This document shows, one piece after another, positions 1-5,104 of a stretch of DNA of 8,553 nt. This DNA is from Nitrospirota bacterium. Lineage in GTDB: Bacteria; Nitrospirota; Thermodesulfovibrionia; Thermodesulfovibrionales; SM23-35. The stretch is from positions 1 through 8,553 of the forward strand of contig JACRGU010000033.1 in NCBI GenBank assembly GCA_016212245.1. Direction: 5' to 3'. The notes under the pieces were generated by a model. That model was not told where the DNA came from and ran no database searches. It was given only the letters and a program-made list of their open reading frames with translations. Position 1 is the first letter of the stretch; each line of letters begins with the position of its first letter. A program made the position numbers and the translations under genes.

Positions 1-161
1 AACTCCTTTCCGATTTTTTGTTCCTCCTGAATTGCCTGATAATTTGTAATATCCTCTCTGAACTCCCTCATCTCCCTGATGACAAAAACTGAAAAGACGG
101 CTACCAGAACAATAACCGCCCCGAAACCGCCATACAGCTTCCTTCCAATCGTCAACCTCAT
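1..161 (-). CDS. N-terminal part of a methyl-accepting chemotaxis/sensor-type membrane protein (runs off the window)
   Basis: Reading leftward from an ATG at 161-159, 53 codons are open to the window edge. The protein begins MRLTIGRKLYGGFG and runs into a hydrophobic segment at about residues 13-29, followed by a charged helical stretch rich in R, E and Q. A short basic cytoplasmic tail, one TM helix and then a four-helix-bundle-like periplasmic region is the usual start of chemoreceptors and of some histidine kinases; the MRLTIGxKLYGGFG opening is typical of chemoreceptors in anaerobes. An excellent Shine-Dalgarno site (AGGAGGT, 172-166) sits 4 nt before the start. HAMP and signalling domains would lie outside the window, so chemoreceptor versus kinase cannot be settled here. 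Confidence 0.75.
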   Translation of the reverse strand, partial: MRLTIGRKLYGGFGAVIVLVAVFSVFVIREMREFREDITNYQAIQEEQKIGKE

Positions 162-172
162 AAACACCTCCT

Positions 173-190
173 GGGGTATACCCCCTATTA
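173..190. promoter_or_regulatory. Perfect 12-bp palindrome resembling a CsoR/FrmR-family operator
   Basis: Bases 173-184 read GGGGTATACCCC, a perfect palindrome. The extended string GTATACCCCCTATTA (176-190) resembles the C-tract operators of the CsoR/RcnR/FrmR family. It lies immediately upstream of the Shine-Dalgarno site of the chemoreceptor-like gene. No such regulator is in the window, so function is a guess. Confidence 0.2.
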
Positions 191-210
191 AAAAGAACAA
201 AAACATGATT

Positions 211-303
211 TAACCACGGAAGGACACGGATAAACACAGAAAAACAATGAAATAGTAAAAGGATTTATCTTATCCGTGTTCATCCGTGATAAATCCGTGG
301 TAA
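211..303. repeat. CCACGGA-type imperfect inverted repeat
   Basis: The left arm (about 211-240) contains CCACGGAAGGACACGGATAA. The right arm (about 264-303) contains its counterpart TTATCCGTGTTCATCCGTG followed by ATAAATCCGTGG. Together they form a long imperfect hairpin with an AT-rich loop. Each arm is also internally repetitive (ACGGA/TCCGT units). I recall this as a dispersed intergenic repeat type in Nitrospirota and deltaproteobacterial genomes; that is memory, not a search. The repeat explains why a minus-strand reading frame over it looks open without being a gene. Confidence 0.7.
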
Positions 304-351
304 TTTTTATAATTTCCCTGCACAAATAATAACGCCAAAGATAGAAAGATG

Positions 352-402
352 CAACTAAAAAAACTAAAAAAAACAAAACAAAAAAACACAAAACAAAAAA
401 AC
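352..402. other. A/C-only low-complexity tract upstream of the porin
   Basis: About 50 bases contain only A and C on the plus strand, with runs of up to eight A separated by single C. It ends roughly 40 bp before the porin start, where an AT-rich UP-like or curved segment could help a promoter. No clear -35 hexamer could be assigned, and the porin ATG at 441 has no recognisable Shine-Dalgarno site. Confidence 0.5.
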
Positions 403-440
403 ATGACTTATATTATTTTTTATGCTGAAATAGCCGAATC

Positions 441-1575
441 ATGAAAAACATATTTAAAGGTTTATGGATAATCCTTTTTATTTACACCATCCCTCTGTCA
501 GCATGGGCAGAGGATGCTGTCATTAAAGAGCCTGCAACAGTTACGGCAGATACCTCTCCAGATTATAATTCCCTGAAAAAAGAGATAGACGGCTTAAAGA
601 AAGAGGTTGAGGAGCTTAAAGCGCCACCTGCTGAGGAAGGAGATAAAACAGAGAGACCATCCTTTTCCGGTTTTTTCGATATCAATGTCTCGGATTTAAA
701 AGAGAGAGATAATCCCTGGGCTTTAGGTCCCTTTGAGCTGGATATGGAATATCACAAAGAGAATTTAGCCGCTGCAGGGGCGCTGGTTTTTGATAACGGC
801 GCTGCAGATATCGGCGTTGCCTTTGTTGACTACCATCAATTTGACCATACTATATCTCCAAGGGGACGAATCTTTTATGAGCCTGGGTTTCATATCCAGG
901 TAGGTCGCTTCGACATCCCCTTTGGACTGGACTACCTCTATTTTGCAACTACAGACAGGGAGACCATCACACCCCCCTCTCACCACCGATTATGTAATGG
1001 ATGGGGGCTGGAATGATACCGGCGTCAGGCTATACGGCGTTTATAAATTTTTAGATTATTCTCTTTACACAGTAAACGGATTCAATAAAGGATTGGCTTA
1101 TGGCGGACGATTGGGGTTTTTTCCTCTCAGGGATCCCTTCAGACTGCATCAAGAGATTACTGACAAGCTCTTTGAGATAGGAATATCCATTGCAGAGGAT
1201 GACTCAAAAGATATATCCTCAAAAGAGGAGACGGTGATTGGATACGACATACAATTTTTACTCAGCCAGCTTGAGGTGCGGGCTGAATATATCGAAAGGA
1301 AGAGTTTTACCGAAGACTTAACCCGCTCAGGATTTTATATTGCGCTAAAGTATATGTTTGAATCCGTCCCTCTCTATTCTATTGTCCAGTATGATGAATA
1401 TCAAAAAACCAATTTTGACAAGGTTAAACGGGTGTCTTTCGGGTTTACTTACGAAGTTGGGGATTATGCGAATATAAAAATTGAATATATAAAGTTTAAC
1501 GATTCCAACCTCTCTGTCTTTGAGGGTGCAGTGCAGGACAGCACCTATTCGGCAAAACTTGTTATGAGTTTTTAG
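441..1575 (+). pseudogene. Outer-membrane porin-like beta-barrel, split by a frameshift
   Basis: Two overlapping open frames encode one protein. The first (441-1016) gives a signal peptide (MKNIFKGLW... ending AWA-ED, cleavage near residue 23), a short coiled coil at about 42-60 (YNSLKKEIDGLKKEVEELK), then amphipathic beta-strands. The second (open to 1575) continues the barrel and ends in LVMSF, with the terminal Phe expected for barrel insertion. At 972-977 there is a C6 run; dropping one C joins them into ...ETITPPLTTDYVMDGGWNDTGVRLYG..., about 377 residues, which reads as one continuous barrel (GRFDIPFGLDYLYF before, GVYKFLDYSLYTVNGFNKG after). As written, the first frame stops at 1016 after 191 residues. 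The cause could be a sequencing or assembly error, a true mutation or slippage. The cytochrome gene starts 4 bp after the stop. The exact porin family is not recognised. Confidence 0.75.
972..977 (+). other. C6 homopolymer at the porin frameshift point
   Basis: Six consecutive C between ACA and TCT. Reading with five C restores a single 377-codon frame; with six C the ribosome enters a frame that stops at 1014-1016. Six bases is short for a classical phase-variation tract, so an indel error or an ordinary mutation is as likely. Confidence 0.7.
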
Positions 1576-1579
1576 GGGT

Positions 1580-2029
1580 ATGAAAAAACTATTTTTGGTT
1601 ATTATAATCGGATTGCTAACAGATACTGTATACGCAGATTCTCATAAGGAGCTTAGAGACCAGTCAAAATGTGCGGACTGTCATTTAGAAAAACCGCAGG
1701 TTCTTCCCTCAGAGATTTGCACCTTCATGAATATACCCATAAAGGATACGGTAACTGAAATGTGCACAAAATGTCACGAATATGGAGAGAGGAGTCATCC
1801 AACAGATAAGGCTGTAGATTTCCCTGTGCCTCCTGACCTTCCGCTAAAAGATGGTAAAATCACCTGCGTAACATGCCATTATCCCCACGCTAAATTCGAA
1901 TCAGATAGAAGGTATATCTCTACCTCTCTTTTAGGCTCTTTATTCTCAAGAGAAAAGAAACATAAAACCTATTTTTTAAGGAGACCGAACACAAACGGCG
2001 AATTGTGCATGGCATGCCATGAGAAATAA
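1580..2029 (+). CDS. Periplasmic tetrahaem cytochrome c
   Basis: A 149-residue protein with a signal peptide (MKKLFLVIIIGLL..., cleavage near AD at 19-20) and four CXXCH haem-c attachment motifs: CADCH 31-35, CTKCH 62-66, CVTCH 96-100 and CMACH 143-147. The section SHPTDK...PPDLPLKDGKITCVTCHYPH (72-103) resembles the doubled-CXXCH type of small multihaem cytochromes. Extra His residues (H73, H103, H128) are candidate distal ligands. It should be exported and loaded with haem by the Ccm/Ccs machinery, then carry electrons in the periplasm. It begins 4 bp after the porin stop, with AGGGG overlapping the stop region as ribosome site, so porin and cytochrome are almost surely one transcript. Electron donor and acceptor cannot be told from the sequence. 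Confidence 0.9.
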   Translation: MKKLFLVIIIGLLTDTVYADSHKELRDQSKCADCHLEKPQVLPSEICTFMNIPIKDTVTEMCTKCHEYGERSHPTDKAVDFPVPPDLPLKDGKITCVTCHYPHAKFESDRRYISTSLLGSLFSREKKHKTYFLRRPNTNGELCMACHEK

Positions 2030-2054
2030 AATTAAAGGAATTTCAATATATATG

Positions 2055-2164
2055 AACAACCCCCTGAATCCCCCTTTGATAAGGGGGACTAAAAAATTTC
2101 CCCCGCCATAAATGAAATGTCCCCCCTTAATTCCCCCTTAATAAAGGGGGTTAGGGGGGTTGTT
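2055..2164. repeat. Long inverted repeat of C5-6/G5-6 blocks
   Basis: The left arm (2055-2087) runs AACAACCCCCTGAATCCCCC and on to TTTGATAAGGGGG. The right arm (2121-2164) has CCCCCCTTAATTCCCCC, then TTAATAAAGGGGG and TTAGGGGGGTTGTT. The outer ends AACAACCCCC / GGGGGTTGTT are complementary, so the unit can fold into one long hairpin or into two short ones. This C-block/G-block pattern is a familiar dispersed intergenic palindrome in environmental anaerobes (recollection). It fills most of the 175-bp gap between the cytochrome and HAMP genes and could weaken read-through, but no T-run follows, so I do not call it a terminator. Confidence 0.75.
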
Positions 2165-2204
2165 TAATGAAGTAATTTAAATCTACTTTAAAAGGAGGTA
2201 TAAA

Positions 2205-2816
2205 ATGTTACAGGACGAAAAAGGAGTAATTAAAAGAAGGACCTATTTCATACAAAAGGGTTTTCAGACCAGGATGATATTAAAATTCGTTTCTCTGCTG
2301 GCGATAATGGCAGTCATATCATCGGTGATATTGTATTTTTTTGCGGGGAGCGAGCTTGAATCGAGTTATTATGAAGCCCATTCCAGTATTAAAAGCATGT
2401 GGGACATCCTTGGGACTACGGTGCTGATGACGAACTTAATAAGCCTGATTATTATCTCCGCCGCCACGGTTTATGTCATACTCTTCATCTCGCATAAAAT
2501 TGCAGGTCCCCTTTACAAATTGGAAAAAAACATCAACGAAATATCAGAGGGAAATTTGAATCTCTATGTAAAATTTAGAGAAGGGGATCAGGTTAAATCC
2601 CTGGGAGATGCCCTTGAAAATATGGTGAATAAGCTCTCTGAAAGGATAAATGCGATAAAACAGACATCATCTGATATATCAAAGATAGAAGAAAAATTGC
2701 AGTCCCTGAAGGATAAAGGGATATCTGATGATGAGATAAAAGAAATCCATCAACAATTAAAAAATAATACGGATAGATTAAACAGCGAATTGAAAAAATT
2801 TCAATTAAAAATATAG
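2205..2816 (+). CDS. Short membrane HAMP-domain protein
   Basis: A 203-residue protein with a cytoplasmic N-tail (1-25), TM1 about 26-47, a very short periplasmic segment (about 48-71, GSELESSYYEAHSSIKS), TM2 about 72-96, a HAMP linker about 97-148 (HKIAGPLYKLEKNINEISEGN with the conserved Pro, and GDQVKSLGDALENM), then a C-terminal coiled coil about 150-200 rich in K, E, Q and D. There is no kinase, cyclase or methyl-accepting output domain. Stand-alone HAMP proteins of about 200 aa with the (K/R)IAGPLY(R/K)LE signature occur in Nitrospirota and Desulfuromonadales, often near cytochrome or respiratory genes; their role is not established. A strong ribosome site (AAAGGAGGT, 2191-2199) lies 5 nt before the ATG. 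It may act through protein-protein contacts of its coiled coil. Confidence 0.85.
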   Translation: MLQDEKGVIKRRTYFIQKGFQTRMILKFVSLLAIMAVISSVILYFFAGSELESSYYEAHSSIKSMWDILGTTVLMTNLISLIIISAATVYVILFISHKIAGPLYKLEKNINEISEGNLNLYVKFREGDQVKSLGDALENMVNKLSERINAIKQTSSDISKIEEKLQSLKDKGISDDEIKEIHQQLKNNTDRLNSELKKFQLKI

Positions 2817-2847
2817 TCATCGTCGAGCAGATCGGCTTAACGGTTTT

Positions 2848-2946
2848 TTAATGAGTCTTTGGATGCTTCTGCAAATAATATGTTATTAAAGTTCCTATAG
2901 CTCCTATTATTGCAAGAACCCAAAAAAATATCGCCATATCACTCAT
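2848..2946 (-). CDS. Putative 32-residue single-TM small membrane protein
   Basis: A 32-codon frame starts MSDMAIFFWVLAIIGAIG and ends with YYLQKHPKTH. The hydrophobic helix at about 5-23 is followed by a polar, basic, His-containing tail, giving the layout of small single-span subunits or regulators. A G-rich ribosome site (AAGGGGGTG) lies 6 nt before the ATG. It stands alone between the HAMP gene, which converges on it, and the MITE. No family is recognised, though in size and shape it resembles CcoQ/CydX-like accessory peptides of respiratory oxidases. Being this short it could also be chance; the ribosome site and clean TM/tail pattern favour a real gene. Confidence 0.5.
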   Translation of the reverse strand: MSDMAIFFWVLAIIGAIGTLITYYLQKHPKTH

Positions 2947-3049
2947 CTTTAACACCCCCTTCGAGTAAATATGCCTTTGCTTCCTTGTCATGAGCTTAAT
3001 ATACTAAAGACATATCTATCAGTCAAGGGCTTAAAAATGCCAAAAAATT

Positions 3050-3222
3050 GTAACTATTCAGTTTTAAAAGATGAATTCAGGATACCGCCGGCCGTAGTTT
3101 TAGGTAGCCGCAGGCTTTAGCCTGCGAAAACGACGCAACCTAAAGGTTGCGGCTACCATTATTGAAATTTTCACACTATAAAGGGGAAAATCTAATTCAA
3201 CTTCGCAAAACTGAATAGTTAC
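3050..3222. mobile_element. MITE-like element, 16-bp perfect TIRs and 8-bp target duplication
   Basis: The left end GTAACTATTCAGTTTT (3050-3065) is the exact reverse complement of the right end AAAACTGAATAGTTAC (3207-3222). Both ends are flanked by the identical octamer AAAAAATT (3042-3049 and 3223-3230), a textbook 8-bp target-site duplication. The 173-bp body has no coding capacity. Ends beginning GTAA with 8-bp duplications are properties of the IS66 family, so a passenger of an IS66-type transposase is a reasonable inference; no such transposase is in the window. The centre is occupied by the cloverleaf palindrome at 3103-3157. Confidence 0.75.
3103..3157. repeat. Cloverleaf-like nested palindrome inside the MITE
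   Basis: The outer stem GGTAGCC (3103-3109) / GGCTACC (3151-3157) encloses two perfect hairpins: GCAGGC-TTTA-GCCTGC (3110-3125) and GCAACC-TAAA-GGTTGC (3135-3150), with a 9-base linker GAAAACGAC. Every stem is fully complementary. The 'GGTAGCCGCAGGCTTTAGCC' type is a dispersed REP-like unit. A relative with the same GCAGGC...GCCTGC hairpin lies at 7183-7243. Confidence 0.85.
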
Positions 3223-3233
3223 AAAAAATTAGC

Positions 3234-3262
3234 TTGACACGAGTAATTGAAAATGATAATTA
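3234..3262 (+). promoter_or_regulatory. Sigma70-type promoter for the outer-membrane transporter gene
   Basis: A perfect -35 hexamer TTGACA (3234-3239) is followed by a -10 candidate, either TAATTA (3257-3262, 17-bp spacer) or GATAAT (3255-3260, 15-bp spacer). The Fur-type box lies on the spacer and -10. An alternative pair is TTGAAA (3247-3252) with TATGCT (3270-3275). The -35 hexamer begins 4 bp after the MITE's right target duplication, whose A-rich octamer sits where an UP element would be. Confidence 0.6.
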
Positions 3263-3269
3263 TTCTCAA
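3247..3269. promoter_or_regulatory. Fur-family box over the promoter core
   Basis: The core GAAAATGATAATTATTCTC (3249-3267) matches the classical Fur consensus GATAATGATAATCATTATC at 16 of 19 positions. The flanking TT/AA extends it into a 23-bp imperfect palindrome (TTGA...TCAA). It overlaps the spacer and -10 of the promoter, so metal-loaded Fur-family protein would block transcription of the gene at 3343. Fur versus Zur/Mur cannot be distinguished by motif alone, but the match is to the iron-type box. Confidence 0.75.
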
Positions 3270-3330
3270 TATGCTATTGTAGTGGTCATTTTACTTTCTT
3301 TTAGCATATTTTTATCAAAACTCTTATATG

Positions 3331-3338
3331 AGGAGGAG
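3331..3338 (+). promoter_or_regulatory. Ribosome site that fixes the start at 3343
   Basis: AGGAGGAG lies directly after an in-frame ATG at 3328 and 4 nt before the ATG at 3343. The upstream ATG has no ribosome site of its own, so translation should begin at 3343. Confidence 0.8.
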
Positions 3339-3342
3339 CGTT

Positions 3343-4155
3343 ATGTCCTATTATAGATTCTTGCTTTACTCTGTTCTAATACTGACTGTCCTAACATGGA
3401 ATACAGGTTTTGCTGAAGAAGTGAAAAAGATTCAAGATAATTCCTTTTTGATTGAGGAGGCATATAATCAGGAGGATGGAGTTGTCCAGCATATCCAAAC
3501 CTTTCAATATTTGCAAAAAACCAAAACATGGGGATACACCTTTACTCAAGAATGGCCCGTGCCGGAGCAGACACATCAGCTTTCATATACTATTCCTGTA
3601 AATCATCTGGAGACTCCAGCCAATGAGACAGGTATAGGAGATATAGCGATAAATTATCGCTACCAGCTTATCTTTAAAGAGCCGATTGCCCTTTCGCCCC
3701 GTTTCTCATTAATTCTTCCAACTGGAGATTATAAGAAAGGTTTTGGCAGCGGTGCTATTGGTTATCAGGCAAATATCCCGCTCAGTGTTGAGCTTTCAGA
3801 TAACTGGGTAACCCACTGGAATATAGGTTCAACCCTTATACCTAACAGTAAAGAGGCAGGTGGGGCGAAGGCTGATACCCTCGGATTCAACTTCGGCACA
3901 AGTTTTATCTATCTCGCAACAGAAACATTTAACCTCATGTTTGAGACAGTATGGAATTCAACGGAATCTGTTCAATCCGATGGCTCAAAAACAAGAGGCG
4001 ACACATTTTTTATCAATCCGGGGTTCCGTTCTGCCATCAATTTTGAATCGGGATTACAGATTGTGCCTGGAATCGCTGCCCCTATTGGTTTAGGACCATC
4101 GGAGAATGAATATGGTGTATTTCTATATCTCTCCTTTGAGCATCCTTTGTTTTAA
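3343..4155 (+). CDS. Outer-membrane transporter-like beta-barrel (phenol MetA-pathway type)
   Basis: A 270-residue protein counted from ATG 3343. The signal peptide (MSYYRFLLYSVLILTVLTWNTGFA-EE) is cleaved near residue 24. The rest is alternating beta-strand sequence ending in FEHPLF, with a terminal Phe as in outer-membrane barrels. Landmarks are GIGDIAINYRYQL, LSPRFSLILPTGDYKKGFG, GYQANIPLSVELSDNWVTHWN, and the closing GIAAPIGLGPSENEYGVFLYLSFEH. These match the style of the barrel family annotated 'MetA-pathway of phenol degradation/transporter' (Pfam PF13557, from memory), whose substrates are mostly unknown. The Fur-type box over its promoter suggests metal-responsive expression and a role in metal or siderophore passage (inference). 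It converges on the permease gene 61 bp away. Confidence 0.8.
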   Translation: MSYYRFLLYSVLILTVLTWNTGFAEEVKKIQDNSFLIEEAYNQEDGVVQHIQTFQYLQKTKTWGYTFTQEWPVPEQTHQLSYTIPVNHLETPANETGIGDIAINYRYQLIFKEPIALSPRFSLILPTGDYKKGFGSGAIGYQANIPLSVELSDNWVTHWNIGSTLIPNSKEAGGAKADTLGFNFGTSFIYLATETFNLMFETVWNSTESVQSDGSKTRGDTFFINPGFRSAINFESGLQIVPGIAAPIGLGPSENEYGVFLYLSFEHPLF

Positions 4156-4216
4156 AGAGACCACATACATGGTTTCTAAAGAGGCTGCATAGTATCTTTT
4201 TTTCCTCAAGCTCCTC

Positions 4217-5008
4217 TTATGGCTTTATTGTAAAAGCCTTCCATAACAGAAGCAGGAAGAATACAATAGCGAGGACTGCCGCTATAAAAGGCGCTGTAGG
4301 GAGGTCAAGTCTGTAAGATACGGTTATGCTAAAAAGGGTTACAATGAGCCCTGTCAGCCAGCCCAATACCAGTATCCTGAAAGGCTCTCTTGTGTAAAGT
4401 CTTCCTATTAGTGCTGGAATCACAAGAAAGGAAAAGACAAGGAGTATCCCTGCTATCTGAACGGATTTAACAAGAACAAGGGCAAAGCTTAGGAAAAAAA
4501 GGATCTCCCAGAAAAAACAACCCTTCCCTTTATACGAAAGGACAATAAACCTCTCTCTGAAAATAAAGTGCAGTATGCCAACAATAGAATAAAGGATAAA
4601 GGTGTGCAGAAGGTCATCGGGAGTCAGCCACAGGATATTGCCATTGAGGATTGTTTTAAATTCCTCAAGCCCATGGGGTGTTCTGTCGAGTATTAAGATA
4701 CTCCCTGCAAGGGAAAAGATGTAGAATACTCCGATAAATGCCTCTATGTTAATATATCGGGCTATCTGTCTCGATAGGCTTAGAATAAAGGCGCCGATAA
4801 CTGCAAATATAATCGAAAATAAATACCTGCCTGCTGCATCATCTCCCCAAAAAAGAGAAAAGGCAATCCCAAGACCTATGAACTGGGCAAGAGAGAGGTC
4901 AACAAAGATAATCCCTCTCTCGAGTATGTGAATACCAAAATAGGTATGAATCAGTATCAAAAATAGAGAGGCTAAAAAAGGGTATATAAGAAAACTGAAC
5001 GACTCCAT
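4217..5008 (-). CDS. ABC-3 family metal-ion transporter permease (ZnuB/MntB type)
   Basis: A 263-residue, very hydrophobic protein with about seven to eight TM helices. Hallmarks (counting from ATG 5008) are VDLSLAQFIGLGIAF at 36-50, LNGNILWLTPDDLL at 121-134 and IAGILLVFSFLVIPALIGRL at 185-204, matching the conserved 'VLVGNIL..' and 'V-G-LLV-ALLIIPA' blocks of Zn/Mn/Fe ABC-3 permeases. It would form the inner-membrane channel fed by the binding protein encoded just upstream. An in-frame ATG at 5029 would add seven residues (MGIFGGN); I prefer 5008 because GGAGG (5017-5013) stands before it, though the 4-nt spacing is tight, so 5029 is possible. No nucleotide-binding subunit gene lies beside it, which is unusual. 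Confidence 0.88.
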   Translation of the reverse strand: MESFSFLIYPFLASLFLILIHTYFGIHILERGIIFVDLSLAQFIGLGIAFSLFWGDDAAGRYLFSIIFAVIGAFILSLSRQIARYINIEAFIGVFYIFSLAGSILILDRTPHGLEEFKTILNGNILWLTPDDLLHTFILYSIVGILHFIFRERFIVLSYKGKGCFFWEILFFLSFALVLVKSVQIAGILLVFSFLVIPALIGRLYTREPFRILVLGWLTGLIVTLFSITVSYRLDLPTAPFIAAVLAIVFFLLLLWKAFTIKP

Positions 5009-5037
5009 ATTTCCTCCGAAAATACCCATACCTTACA

Positions 5038-5080
5038 CCCCCCTCCCTTGATGGGAGGGGAATTCAAAGGGGAGGGTGGT
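5038..5080. repeat. C/G-block palindromic repeat between binding protein and permease genes
   Basis: CCCCTCCC (5040-5047) and GGGAGGGG (5053-5060) form a perfect 8-bp stem with loop TTGAT. GGGGAGGGTGGT (5069-5080) can compete for the same C-rich arm. It is a dispersed hairpin type distinct from the C5/G5 element at 2055. It fills the gap where an ATPase gene would be expected. Confidence 0.65.
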
Positions 5081-5104
5081 AGTAATAAGATTTTCATCCA
5101 CCTT

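Noticed and set aside
188..391. Minus-strand 67-codon open frame
   Set aside because: It is the translation of the CCACGGA repeat and the A/C tract, with low-complexity F/L/V sequence and no ribosome site.
2030..2204. CRISPR-like spacing of C/G blocks
   Set aside because: The blocks form nested inverted repeats, without regular direct repeats or unique spacers.
3328..3342. Upstream ATG for the transporter gene
   Set aside because: The ribosome site AGGAGGAG lies after this ATG and serves the ATG at 3343.
4156..4203. Terminator between convergent genes (AGAGACCA/TGGTTTCT stem, later T7 run)
   Set aside because: The stem is weak with a G-U pair and the T-run begins about 20 bases after it, so it is not a convincing intrinsic terminator.
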